Positions 1 through 8,632 of a stretch of DNA of 64,000 nt are shown here, one piece after another. The notes beneath the pieces were generated by a model. It had not been told where the DNA came from. It was given only the letters and a program-made list of their open reading frames with translations, and searched no databases. Position numbers and translations under genes: made by a program. The stretch's first letter is position 1, and each line of letters opens with the position of its first letter. This stretch comes from Pedobacter hartonius (GTDB lineage: Bacteria > Bacteroidota > Bacteroidia > Sphingobacteriales > Sphingobacteriaceae). The stretch spans positions 310,001 through 374,000 of the forward strand of contig NZ_FNRA01000001.1 in the NCBI RefSeq assembly GCF_900107535.1. Reading direction: 5' to 3'.

Positions 1-939
1 CTGATCAGATCCATCTTGCCGGGTAACTTAAACGGGAACCTCAGCATCTTCAACCAGCAGAACTCATTTGCTGCACTGAATTATAACTTCAGCAGGGAAA
101 GACTCTTTTTCAGCGGGAATACCCGCCTCAACGGAACAGGCAATTACCTGAACCTGTTTGCCGGCACCACTCCCAGAAAGAACAGCATTGACAATCTGCT
201 GCCGGAAAACACGGCTAACTTCCGGCTGTATGCTATCCCCGATTATGAGAACTGGAGAAAATCCCTGAACAGCTGGTTTGACCTGCATGAGGAAGGCCGT
301 AAAGTAAAGGCAACTATAGCAGGAACCGATAAGACCTACCACCTGAATGCAGAAGAGATCTTTCCCAGGTACTTCAAAGACCAGCTGATCACCTTCCAGC
401 TCAAATCGGCAGCCAGCCTCGGTGCCATTAACCTGAGCAATGGCGATAAAGTAAAACAGCTCTTAATTGATATCAGTGAAGACTATGATCAGGATATTAA
501 GCTCCTCAAAGTGCCCGGACTGCTGTATTGCTATTTTGGTGAGCCGCTAAAAAAGTTCGGTAAACCCTATTATACTATTATTGATAACTACATGATTTTT
601 GCAGGCCAGCCGGGAACCCTTCAGGCATTCCTGCAATCTTACAGAAAGAATGATCTGCTTGTAAATACAGCGGATTATATCAATCTGTATTCCCAGATAT
701 CAGATGTTGCAGGTATTACCTTTTATGTGAACCATAAAAATTCAAAAGACCTGGTCAGATCTCAGATCTACACCCCGTATTACCGTCATTATCTGTCAAA
801 AAACGGGCTTGGAAAATTCAGCTCATTAATTTATCAGCTCAATGGGGATAAAGGAGCGTTTCAGACTAATCTCTTAATCAACACGTTAGCTGAGGAGGAA
901 AATCCGGCAGTAACTGATAGCTTATCAATTATCAGATAA
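1..939 (+). CDS. 3' part of an uncharacterised protein (DUF3352-like)
   Basis: The reading frame is open from base 1, so the gene begins before the window and the TTG at 16 is not a convincing start. The visible 313 codons alternate short beta-like stretches with phrases such as I-D-N-Y-M-I-F-A-G and Y-I-N-L-Y-S-Q, which recall the repeat units of the DUF3352 family. I see no catalytic motif and no membrane segment in this part. It ends 102 bases before a DUF5723 gene on the same strand. The assignment is a loose resemblance only. The missing N-terminus would probably carry a signal or membrane anchor. Confidence 0.5.
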   Translation: MIRSILPGNLNGNLSIFNQQNSFAALNYNFSRERLFFSGNTRLNGTGNYLNLFAGTTPRKNSIDNLLPENTANFRLYAIPDYENWRKSLNSWFDLHEEGRKVKATIAGTDKTYHLNAEEIFPRYFKDQLITFQLKSAASLGAINLSNGDKVKQLLIDISEDYDQDIKLLKVPGLLYCYFGEPLKKFGKPYYTIIDNYMIFAGQPGTLQAFLQSYRKNDLLVNTADYINLYSQISDVAGITFYVNHKNSKDLVRSQIYTPYYRHYLSKNGLGKFSSLIYQLNGDKGAFQTNLLINTLAEEENPAVTDSLSIIR

Positions 940-1041
940 TACCATTCTGATCAAGACGTGTTTACATAGTATGAAAATTTAATATACAAATAATCTGTTT
1001 ATACCATTAAAATCAGCATATTTAAGAACGCTTTTTAAACT

Positions 1042-2469
1042 ATGGCAAAAAGATACTTATTTATCTGTGTTTTACTAATTTCTGCTACGCATCTCAAAGC
1101 ACAACAATACGGACTTTTTAATACCAGGACATTATTTGATGCTTTTGAAAATCCTGCTCAGAAAGCATTTGTTCTCGACTCCTCGCGCCAGTTCGCCTCT
1201 AACTTTTTCCTGCCGTATTTTGGCCTGAACGCCGCCAATAAAGGAGATTCAAAGTATACACTTAGTGAACTGATCAACAACAGCACCTACAATACTGATC
1301 ACATCCTGATCGGTAACAATAACAGGAACAAGCTCTTTGAGAGTTCCAATATTTACCTGCTGACCTTCAGACTGTTCCAGTCTTATAAATACAATAAAGA
1401 ACTCGGCTTTTCCTGGCAGGTACGTTCTGATGCGTTTGCGGATTATACCAACGAGACGCTGGTAGTTTTTGGCGACTATAACAGGTTTACAAACTCACAG
1501 AATTCGCTGCTGAACAGCAACGGATTCGGACAATCCTATCACCAGTTTAGCGTAACCTACCGTGAAAACCTGACCAAAAGACTTGCCCTGGGCGTCAAAC
1601 TGAGTTTACTGAGCGGTATCACTTACAACAAAATAGATATTACCAATTCCAGTTTAACGATCAACCCGGAAACGGAAGACTTAACTGTCGGGCTGACGGG
1701 AACCTATAAATCTAATTTCCTGCGTGCAAAAGAACTGGACAGGAGCAACTTCTTCCCAAATTTCAAAAACCCTGGTATGTCTGTGAGTTTTGGTACTACC
1801 TATACCGCCAAAAGCGGGGTGTTTATTATGGCAAACGTTAAAGATCTGGGTTTTATCAGGTGGAATAAGGAGTCGCACTCCATCAATGTGAACGGTGCAG
1901 TTACCGTAGGAAGAGAAACCATTGATCCTATAGATACAAATTATATCAATACCAACACATTGGAAAATGAGTTAAATGATCTGTTTGTCAGATCAGACCG
2001 TCAAAAAAGCTTTTATACACCAACCAATGCCAAAGCCGATTTTATGATCTCCAGGAAATTTAACTGGTACACCCCCAGCCTGATCGTTTCCAAAAACCTC
2101 TTCTACCAGGGTGGGGATGCAGCTTTTGTCAACAGGTTTAAATACAATGAATTTTCTGTAAGCCTTTCTCCTACTTACAATATGAACGGCTTTGGGATGC
2201 TGGGCACGCAGGGTATGTACCAGACTCCCAATTTCGAATTCTTCCTTGGAACAGACAACTTACTAAAGTCGGCCTCCATCCGTAAGGAAGCAACGGTCAA
2301 TACAGGATATTACGGAGCTTCAATTTATATGGGACTGGCTATTAAATTCGGATATGTAGTTGAACATCCGCAAAACAGCAGTTATATGCCGGGTGTGGGA
2401 GATGACACGGAAACCAGTTTCTTTAAGAGGATCTTCAGGGTTTTCCAGAAGAAAGGCAGTGACAATTAG
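1042..2469 (+). CDS. DUF5723 family outer-membrane-type protein
   Basis: The 475-residue product starts at an ATG followed by a signal peptide ending near A-Q-Q (residues 1-21). The rest is rich in aromatic, Asn and Gly residues with alternating strands, as expected for an outer-membrane beta-barrel. The phrases Y-G-L-F-N-T and A-F-E-N-P-A-Q near the mature N-terminus match the DUF5723 family, which is confined to Bacteroidota and has no assigned function. It may share a transcript with the partial gene upstream. Its stop overlaps the stop of tsaB, which is convergent, by 4 bases. Confidence 0.8.
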   Translation: MAKRYLFICVLLISATHLKAQQYGLFNTRTLFDAFENPAQKAFVLDSSRQFASNFFLPYFGLNAANKGDSKYTLSELINNSTYNTDHILIGNNNRNKLFESSNIYLLTFRLFQSYKYNKELGFSWQVRSDAFADYTNETLVVFGDYNRFTNSQNSLLNSNGFGQSYHQFSVTYRENLTKRLALGVKLSLLSGITYNKIDITNSSLTINPETEDLTVGLTGTYKSNFLRAKELDRSNFFPNFKNPGMSVSFGTTYTAKSGVFIMANVKDLGFIRWNKESHSINVNGAVTVGRETIDPIDTNYINTNTLENELNDLFVRSDRQKSFYTPTNAKADFMISRKFNWYTPSLIVSKNLFYQGGDAAFVNRFKYNEFSVSLSPTYNMNGFGMLGTQGMYQTPNFEFFLGTDNLLKSASIRKEATVNTGYYGASIYMGLAIKFGYVVEHPQNSSYMPGVGDDTETSFFKRIFRVFQKKGSDN

Positions 2470-3152
2470 ACTTTCTTTTTTGCCTGGGTGATCACAAAAT
2501 CTTTGAGATAATAGGGTTCAAAATAAGCTGTATCTTCAAAATCCTGTCTGTTAAAGGCCTCAAATGCCAGGCCGCTCATATGTGCCGCTGAGTTGAAGTT
2601 CAAGGCAGAAAAATGTGCATTTGCCGATAAAATTGACTCATTGCATTTCATGGCGCCATCACCGATAAAGCTGATCTCCCGGTTTTCCAGCTCCTCCAGG
2701 TAGGAATACTCATCGATAATTTTAGCGCTCACAGGCAACACTTCAGTAAGATGCTGGTCATAGAGTGCAGTAAAGACTTCCATTCTCCTGGCATCGATCA
2801 TCGGGCAAACCAGACCTGAATAATTTTCCGCAGTACCAAGAAAACCCCTGGCCATCATCTGTAAGGTATTGATTCCGATCAGCGGCTTCTCTACTGCAAA
2901 ACAGATCCCCTTGGCTGTAGATACCCCGATCCGTAAACCTGTATAAGATCCGGGGCCTTTACTTACTGCAACCGCATCCAGGTCTGCATATGCCATCCCG
3001 GCATTGGCCATTACTTCTTCAATAAATAAGGTAAGGCTGCCTGCATGGATATTATGAGCCCTAAGCTCTTTCAGGGCGATGGTTTCACCGTTTAGAGAGA
3101 TTGCAGCAGAACATGTTGATGTAGCGGTTTCAATTTGAAGTATTGTAGCCAT
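2466..3152 (-). CDS. tsaB: tRNA threonylcarbamoyladenosine biosynthesis protein TsaB
   Basis: The product has 228 residues, normal for TsaB, the non-catalytic partner of TsaD in the complex that makes the t6A modification on ANN-decoding tRNAs in the cytoplasm. The N-terminus I-L-Q-I-E-T-A-T-S-T-C-S and the motif K-G-P-G-S-Y-T-G-L-R-I-G (about residues 65-76) are diagnostic of this ASKHA-fold family. It is the last gene of the minus-strand set rpmH, rnpA, yidD, tsaB, 23 bases after yidD. The link to the other three is probably only positional. Confidence 0.95.
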   Translation of the reverse strand: MATILQIETATSTCSAAISLNGETIALKELRAHNIHAGSLTLFIEEVMANAGMAYADLDAVAVSKGPGSYTGLRIGVSTAKGICFAVEKPLIGINTLQMMARGFLGTAENYSGLVCPMIDARRMEVFTALYDQHLTEVLPVSAKIIDEYSYLEELENREISFIGDGAMKCNESILSANAHFSALNFNSAAHMSGLAFEAFNRQDFEDTAYFEPYYLKDFVITQAKKKV

Positions 3153-3175
3153 TGAAGCAATATTTTTAAGTAAAT

Positions 3176-3406
3176 TCAGGGAACGGGGTCATGTCCGTGT
3201 GCCCCCCAGGGATGACAGCGGCCAATCCTTTTGAGCGTAAGCCAGCCGCCTTTAAAAGGGCCGTATTTCTTTATGGCTTCGATGCCATATTGTGAACAGG
3301 TAGGCGTAAATCGGCAGCTTGAACCGAGCAGCGGTGATATAAACCACTGATAAAACTTAATCAGTGCTAAAAAGAACCAGCCGATGATGCGTTTAATCAG
3401 TTCCAT
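3176..3406 (-). CDS. yidD: Membrane protein insertion efficiency factor YidD
   Basis: A 76-residue protein with the YidD signature: an N-terminal amphipathic segment ([10 protein letters not shown]), then [20 protein letters not shown] and [15 protein letters not shown]. YidD helps YidC-dependent insertion of inner-membrane proteins. Its start lies inside rnpA (14-base overlap), the usual rpmH-rnpA-yidD arrangement, so translation is probably coupled. YidC itself is not in the window. Confidence 0.96.
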   Translation of the reverse strand: MELIKRIIGWFFLALIKFYQWFISPLLGSSCRFTPTCSQYGIEAIKKYGPFKGGWLTLKRIGRCHPWGAHGHDPVP

Positions 3407-3788
3407 TTGTTGCTATCGTTAACATTAGCTTTTTAAAGGCATTTGCCAGTTTCTTCTCAAAAAAAGCATAGTCGTAATGCGCTTTGCCAATAAACTGTAT
3501 AGAAAGTAACAGGGTTTGATTCTCCTGGTTGAGCAGGGGATAAAGGTCTGTTGATTTATGAAGCCGATAAGCCTCACGCGTTCTGCGTTTGATCAGATTT
3601 CTGTCATGCGCACGCTTAAATCTTTTTTTGGATACATTGATCACTACCTGCGCAGGAAAAGCACTTTTACCGGGCACAAATATATAAGACAGGCGAAAGG
3701 GGTACAATAAAAAAGAAGAACCGTTCTTAAATAGCAGGTCTAATGATTTCCTGCTGCATAACCGTTCTTCTTTGATAAATGTTTTCAT
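3393..3788 (-). CDS. rnpA: Ribonuclease P protein component
   Basis: RnpA binds the RNase P RNA and helps process the 5' ends of pre-tRNAs. I place the start at the ATG at 3788, giving the typical opening [10 protein letters not shown]. The frame stays open upstream to 3830, but the extra 14 residues are not typical of the family. The RNR signature [15 protein letters not shown] is present at mid-protein. The length of about 131 residues is normal. The gene lies 62 bases downstream of rpmH and overlaps yidD. Confidence 0.95.
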   Translation of the reverse strand: MKTFIKEERLCSRKSLDLLFKNGSSFLLYPFRLSYIFVPGKSAFPAQVVINVSKKRFKRAHDRNLIKRRTREAYRLHKSTDLYPLLNQENQTLLLSIQFIGKAHYDYAFFEKKLANAFKKLMLTIATNGTD

Positions 3789-3850
3789 GTTTTTGATCGC
3801 ATATTCGCAGACATAATGATCTGCCGGCACTTAAAGTGCAGCAATCAAAA

Positions 3851-4009
3851 TTATGCTTTGTGACGACGTTCGTCAGACACTGATAATTTTCTTCTTCCTT
3901 TTGCACGACGAGAAGCTAATACTCTTCTACCGTTTGCTGTAGCCATTCTTTCGCGGAAGCCGTGTTTGTTTCTTCTCTTTCTTTGCGAAGGTTGGAATGT
4001 TCTTTTCAT
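3851..4009 (-). CDS. rpmH: 50S ribosomal protein L34
   Basis: A 52-residue, strongly basic protein translated from the ATG at 4009. It begins [15 protein letters not shown] and continues [15 protein letters not shown], which is the L34 signature. It ends R-R-H-K-A. L34 is a late-assembling protein of the large ribosomal subunit. It heads the rpmH-rnpA-yidD cluster. The 130 bases upstream are AT-rich and probably hold the promoter. Confidence 0.97.
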   Translation of the reverse strand: MKRTFQPSQRKRRNKHGFRERMATANGRRVLASRRAKGRRKLSVSDERRHKA

Positions 4010-4139
4010 AACTGTATGATATCTTAACTATTATTTTTTTAAATAAGAGGTGCAAATATAGCGCGATTTTTTCTTAATTGCAAATAGATTCAGTAAAGTT
4101 TCGCTTTTTATCCATTCTTTATGTGCAGCCACCGGATCA

Positions 4140-4874
4140 TTATATTCCAAGTGCTGCTTTGAGTTTGATGTAACCTGTTTTGCTGACGGGAAGCCAGATA
4201 TCAGACTTTAACAGCACTACATAGCTGTCTTTCTCCTTCAGTTCAATCCTGCTCACCTGAGCCAGGTTGATCAGATAGGAACGGTGGATGCGTATAAACT
4301 GTTCACTATTGAGTGTGTTCTCAAAAAAACTCATCGTTTTATTTTTATAGAAGTGCCCCTCGGTAGTGCTGAGTTTTACATGATCATCATCGGCTTCGAA
4401 GTAGTGGATATCATTAACGGGGATGATCTTGATCACGCCGCCGGTTTTTACCACTACCCTATGCTGTTGTGCAGGACTCATTGCGGCCGTCTCCAGCAAT
4501 TCTTCTGTAGGTGCCGTTTGCTTTAACCGTGCGGGAAGTTTGTGCATTGCCTGGTCAAACCTGTCCTGCTCTATGGGTTTCAGCAGATAGTCTGCCGCGT
4601 TTACTTCAAATGCTTTGATCGCAAACTCATCAAATGCCGTTGTAAATATTACTGCAGGCGGATCTTCCACCAGTTCCAGCATCTCGAACCCGTTGATCCT
4701 GGGCATCTGGATATCAAGGAAAATAAAATCGGGCCGGAACTGCGTAATGGCCTTTAATCCCTCAAAACCGTCACTGCATTCCGCAACAATCTCAATGTCA
4801 GGAAAACTTTTCAGATAATGTTTAACCACATCCCGTGCTAAAGGTTCATCATCAATAAGTATTGTTCTGATCAT
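4140..4874 (-). CDS. LytTR-type response regulator
   Basis: A 244-residue response regulator. The receiver domain (residues 1-120) has the acidic pair D-D-E-P-L-A-R, the phosphoacceptor in F-I-F-L-D-I-Q-M-P, and the conserved K in Y-L-L-K-P. The LytTR DNA-binding domain (about 140-244) contains I-H-Y-F-E-A-D-D-D-H-V and F-I-R-I-H-R-S-Y-L-I-N. Its start overlaps the end of the upstream kinase gene by 23 bases, so the two are translationally coupled partners. Together with the LiaF-like gene they form a minus-strand operon. The ending is ordinary. Confidence 0.93.
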   Translation of the reverse strand: MIRTILIDDEPLARDVVKHYLKSFPDIEIVAECSDGFEGLKAITQFRPDFIFLDIQMPRINGFEMLELVEDPPAVIFTTAFDEFAIKAFEVNAADYLLKPIEQDRFDQAMHKLPARLKQTAPTEELLETAAMSPAQQHRVVVKTGGVIKIIPVNDIHYFEADDDHVKLSTTEGHFYKNKTMSFFENTLNSEQFIRIHRSYLINLAQVSRIELKEKDSYVVLLKSDIWLPVSKTGYIKLKAALGI

Positions 4875-5913
4875 ATGTCTGTGGTATTTTAAGGGTCGTT
4901 AAATAGATGTTATCTTCCAGTGCCGCCGTTTGCAGCAGGCCGCTGTCAGCAAAGAGCAAATATAATCTTCTTCTGATAGCAGTCAACCCAAATCCTGTAC
5001 CACCTGCGGCTTTCATTTCAGGATCATAAGGATTTTGTACACTGATCTTCAGCATGCTGTTCTCCAATTTTACATTCACGGAAATCAGTATGGCTTTTGA
5101 GGTATTGTAAAGTCCGAATTTAATCGCATTTTCTACAATAGGCTGCAGCAATGTACCCGGTAAACAAAGTGCGAGTGTATCATCATCAATCTGAATGTCC
5201 AGGTTCAGGCGATGGCTAAACCTTACTTTTTCAATATCAAGGTACAGCTGAATGTATTCCATTTCTTCTGCCACACTTACCCAGACCTCATCGTCCCTCT
5301 TCAGCGTGCCCCTTAAAAAGGAAGCCAGTTTAGTGATCATCGTACCCGCCTCTTTAGGATTAACAATGGTCAGTGCGTACACCGAATTTAAACTGTTGAA
5401 TAGGAAATGGGGCTGCAGCTGGTGTCTTAGTTTATTGAGCTCAGCTTCTTTGGCCAGACTCTGCGCAGTATGCAGGCGCTCCTGGGTTTCAGACTGCTCT
5501 TCCAGCTTGTACCATAATACATTGGCAAATGCACACCAGACCAGGAATACAAACAGGACGATAGACCTGAAGGGCATTGACACATCGAGAAAACTCACAT
5601 AGGTCTGATAGCGGCTGAAGATCATACTGAGTGCATATGTACTTAGAAAAGACACGGATATGGATAACACAATAGCGAGTATCACCACGAAGAGAACGAT
5701 CTCCTGTTTGGGCTGGTAAAACCTGAGAATAGTGCCAACTACAAGACAGGAAAGTGCCAGAAGCGTATTGGTGATTAAACTGTCTGCCACCGAGGCATAC
5801 CAGTTAAAATTGAGCGTATAATAAAAAAGCAGGACGAATGCCACGATCCAGGCAACGAAGAGCATTACTCCTGCTTTTTGTACGCTTTTGCTTAACAAAG
5901 GATTATTGGCCAC
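4852..5913 (-). CDS. LytS-like sensor histidine kinase
   Basis: A 353-residue kinase with four predicted membrane helices in residues 15-140, a short coiled coil, the His_kinase domain (L-R-H-Q-L-Q-P-H-F-L-F-N, phosphoacceptor His) and an HATPase with the N-box I-V-E-N-A-I-K-F-G and the G-box G-F-G-L-T-A-I-R-R-R. It should sense an envelope signal through its membrane part and phosphorylate the LytTR regulator encoded next. It lies 10 bases after the LiaF-like gene. The order LiaF-like, kinase, regulator resembles LiaFSR systems, but the kinase/regulator class is LytS/LytTR. Confidence 0.92.
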   Translation of the reverse strand: MANNPLLSKSVQKAGVMLFVAWIVAFVLLFYYTLNFNWYASVADSLITNTLLALSCLVVGTILRFYQPKQEIVLFVVILAIVLSISVSFLSTYALSMIFSRYQTYVSFLDVSMPFRSIVLFVFLVWCAFANVLWYKLEEQSETQERLHTAQSLAKEAELNKLRHQLQPHFLFNSLNSVYALTIVNPKEAGTMITKLASFLRGTLKRDDEVWVSVAEEMEYIQLYLDIEKVRFSHRLNLDIQIDDDTLALCLPGTLLQPIVENAIKFGLYNTSKAILISVNVKLENSMLKISVQNPYDPEMKAAGGTGFGLTAIRRRLYLLFADSGLLQTAALEDNIYLTTLKIPQTYDQNNTY

Positions 5914-5923
5914 GATCTTTTAT

Positions 5924-6688
5924 TTAATAGTTTCTGATATCCACCCCGCCAAATATCGCTATGCCTGTTATTTTTATGATTTTATGCGGTTCTTCTCCCA
6001 GCGGAACAATGGACCTTTTGTCATCTACCCCACCAAATATGGGAGTCAGTTCAGTTTTCACTATCCAGTTTGGCGGGATAACGATCTTTACCCCCCCGAA
6101 TATGGCAATCACATCCAGAGTAATGGTTCCTTCAAAGTCGGCCTGCGTAAAGATCAGGTCACAGCCCCCAAATACTGACACCACATCCCCGCCTTTAAAA
6201 TTTTTGGAGAAGATTTGTTGTTTACTTCCACCAAATACATTTACAGAATCAATATAGTCATTTTCCGGGCTGGAATAGTTTTGATCACCGGAGGTTTCTG
6301 CCCCGTCAGGATTCTCCCCCAGATTGAAATCCAGCGGTTTTTTTTTCCATTTACCCCCCCGGTTCAACCCTGTGGGTTTTAAGATAAGATATAATCCCAG
6401 TATAATGAATGCGCCTGCAAAATAATATTTAGACATGTCCAGATCCACCATATCTTCCAGTGTAAAAATACCGCCGATAATTACCATGACCATCCATCCC
6501 GCACCGGTAAAATTACGTCTGTACCCGATCAGCAATCCGATTGCAATTAAAATTGTGTGCCAGCTAAATATCCAGTGAGGAATTCCTATTCCAAAATTCC
6601 TTAAAAAAAATATCAGACCAATCACTAAAAGGATCAGTCCGCCGCCTAGTCTGTTTGAACGGTTGTTTGAGTTTTTATAAGTTTCCAT
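5924..6688 (-). CDS. LiaF-like membrane protein
   Basis: A 254-residue protein. The N-terminal half has four hydrophobic segments (about residues 17-105), the LiaF N-terminal transmembrane domain type. The C-terminal half is a soluble beta-rich domain with five repeats of the type (V/I)-F-G-G: V-F-G-G-S, V-F-G-G-C-D, I-F-G-G-V-K, I-F-G-G-V-D and I-F-G-G-V-D. In Firmicutes LiaF restrains a cell-envelope-stress kinase. Its position 10 bases before a sensor kinase gene fits a similar role, which is inference. The repeats suggest a right-handed beta-helix-like fold. Confidence 0.8.
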   Translation of the reverse strand: METYKNSNNRSNRLGGGLILLVIGLIFFLRNFGIGIPHWIFSWHTILIAIGLLIGYRRNFTGAGWMVMVIIGGIFTLEDMVDLDMSKYYFAGAFIILGLYLILKPTGLNRGGKWKKKPLDFNLGENPDGAETSGDQNYSSPENDYIDSVNVFGGSKQQIFSKNFKGGDVVSVFGGCDLIFTQADFEGTITLDVIAIFGGVKIVIPPNWIVKTELTPIFGGVDDKRSIVPLGEEPHKIIKITGIAIFGGVDIRNY

Positions 6689-6840
6689 TACCTTAATTTT
6701 TCATCTAAACTAGCGCATATCATCAGAATTCTATATAGCTACAGGCCCATACAGCGGTAAAAAGGCGGTAAACATCGTTTTTTTGTCGGTGAAAAAATAT
6801 GCGTTAATTTGGCAATGCCGTTATTAATTTAAATCATATT

Positions 6841-7698
6841 ATGAAAAGATACATCCTTCTTATTCTTCTGCTCCTTCCCTTTGCCCTGCCAGCGCAGCAG
6901 ACCAGCCAGCCCTATCAGATATTCGAAACTAAAACTGGCAAAAATATCACCCTGGAAGAACTTGTTAAAAATTTAAAAAAAACAGATGTGCTGGTGTTTG
7001 GTGAAGAGCACAATGATTCTACCAGCCATTTGCTGGAAGCACAGATCCTGGAAAAGATGATTCAGCTGTACCCTTCCACAGCCTTGTCAATGGAGATGTT
7101 CAGTACAGATGTACAGCCGGTGATCAATGAATATCTTCTGGATATGATCTCTGAAAAGAATTTTATCAAAGAGGCAAAGGCCTGGAACAATTATAAGGAT
7201 TACAGGCCGTTGATCGAACTGGCAAAAACTAACCATACAGACGTCATCGGTGCTAATGTGGCAACGCGGTACAGCAATGCGGTTTCTATGTCAGGACTGG
7301 ACAAACTTAAAAATTTCCCGGAGGCTTCGAAATCATTCCTTCCTCCCCTTCCTGTTGACACTGCCACCGGAAGATATCATGAAAAATTCATAGAGACCCT
7401 TGGAGGGCATGACATGGGAGGCATGAAGATTTACCAGACCCAAAATCTTTGGGATGCTTCTATGGCCTGGTCTATCGCAAAGTATGCAAAATCGTATCCC
7501 GGTAAAAAGATCCTGCAGGTGAATGGCAGGTTCCACAGTGATGAGAAAACCGGGCTGATCGCACAGCTGAAAAAGTATGCACCTAAACTCTCCGTATCAA
7601 ATATATCCTGCTTTTCGTCGGGCAGTGCAGATGCAAAGGAGCGGGATAAATATGCCGATCTTGGCGATTATGTGATTGTTACAGGGCAGGTGAACTGA
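6841..7698 (+). CDS. ChaN family (haem-binding uptake, Tiki superfamily) protein
   Basis: A 285-residue protein with a signal peptide (residues 1-20, ending P-A-Q-Q) and no lipobox cysteine. The motif V-L-V-F-G-E-E-H-N-D (about residues 49-58) and the C-terminal V-N-G-R-F-H-S-D are the conserved G-E-x-H and F-H elements of the ChaN/Tiki fold. Campylobacter ChaN binds haem pairs and is linked to iron uptake, while Tiki relatives are metalloproteases. The precise role here is open. The gene is single and separated from convergent mscL by a strong terminator. Confidence 0.85.
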   Translation: MKRYILLILLLLPFALPAQQTSQPYQIFETKTGKNITLEELVKNLKKTDVLVFGEEHNDSTSHLLEAQILEKMIQLYPSTALSMEMFSTDVQPVINEYLLDMISEKNFIKEAKAWNNYKDYRPLIELAKTNHTDVIGANVATRYSNAVSMSGLDKLKNFPEASKSFLPPLPVDTATGRYHEKFIETLGGHDMGGMKIYQTQNLWDASMAWSIAKYAKSYPGKKILQVNGRFHSDEKTGLIAQLKKYAPKLSVSNISCFSSGSADAKERDKYADLGDYVIVTGQVN

Positions 7699-7775
7699 TC
7701 GCTGTTAGATTCGCAGCTGAGGTTTGAGGTCAGGCGGATTTCCTTATTCTGGCAGTAAGGGGGAATTCTTAATTG

Positions 7776-7834
7776 GAAAAAAAGGATCTGGTGTTTCAAT
7801 GCTGACAGCATTGAAACACCAGATCCTTTTTTTC
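7776..7834. terminator. Bidirectional terminator, 28-bp perfect hairpin
   Basis: Arms 7776-7803 and 7807-7834 are perfectly complementary over 28 bases with a 3-base loop (GAC). The base of the stem is seven A on the left and seven T on the right, so the hairpin has a U-tract on either strand. It lies between the convergent chaN-like and mscL genes and can end both transcripts. Confidence 0.93.
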
Positions 7835-7891
7835 AGCGAAGCCAAATGATCTTTAAGCTCCCTGGATCAGAAATCCAGCCAGCGGTTTATA

Positions 7892-8341
7892 TTATACTGT
7901 TTTGGTCTTCAGCAGATCTCTGATCTCTCCCAGCAATACTTCTTCTTTTGATGGTGCCGGAGCAGCCTTAGGCGCCTCTTCCTCTTTACGTTTCATTGAG
8001 TTTATAGCTTTTACCATCAGGAATATAATAAACGCCAGGATGATAAAGTTGATCACTTCTGTTGCGAAATTACCCCAGGCAAATACGGGACCGGCTTTCT
8101 TAGCATCCTCAAGGGAAGCATTCGGATTCGCGGCTACAAAATCCTGTACTTTTTGATTCAGTGGAATATAAAGGTTGGTAAACCCCTTGTCACCAATTAA
8201 CAGACTGATAGGCGGCATGATCAGATCATTGACCATAGAAGTAACAATTTTCCCAAATGCCCCTCCGATAATTACCCCGACAGCGAGGTCTACTACATTG
8301 CCCTTTACAGCAAACTCTTTAAATTCTTTAATGAAACTCAT
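7892..8341 (-). CDS. mscL: Large-conductance mechanosensitive channel MscL
   Basis: A 149-residue inner-membrane protein. It has the amphipathic N-terminus [13 protein letters not shown]1 with the pore motif [16 protein letters not shown], a periplasmic loop, TM2 ([13 protein letters not shown]) and the charged cytoplasmic tail ending in R-D-L-L. MscL forms a homopentameric emergency valve that opens under hypo-osmotic shock. Length and motifs are normal. It is a single gene, convergent with the chaN-like gene. Confidence 0.97.
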   Translation of the reverse strand: MSFIKEFKEFAVKGNVVDLAVGVIIGGAFGKIVTSMVNDLIMPPISLLIGDKGFTNLYIPLNQKVQDFVAANPNASLEDAKKAGPVFAWGNFATEVINFIILAFIIFLMVKAINSMKRKEEEAPKAAPAPSKEEVLLGEIRDLLKTKTV

Positions 8342-8594
8342 AATGAAAAAATTTTATTTGTGTTCAATATCACTTAATAGTATAAACTTAAAGAAAGATA
8401 TTAAGTTTAAAGCTATTCATTCCCAAAAGCTATACGCCGCATTTTGTACATCCTCCCAAATATTATACTATCTCTTTACCTCTATTATCAATAAAAATAT
8501 AAACTTTATTATAAAAACAGTTGTTTTTACCGGAAAAATAGAGTCAATTACAATAATAGCTATAAGTGTATAGTTTATATCTAAACCAAATGCT

Positions 8595-8602
8595 TATTTT
8601 TG
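8595..8602 (+). promoter_or_regulatory. Bacteroidota -7 element of the rpoN promoter
   Basis: TATTTTTG matches the TAnnTTTG consensus exactly, 31 bases before the chosen rpoN ATG. The -33 TTTG match is weak. The region 8342-8632 between mscL and rpoN is otherwise AT-rich and shows no gene. Confidence 0.5.
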
Positions 8603-8632
8603 AAACGGGTCAAAATACCTTTTCTACACAAC

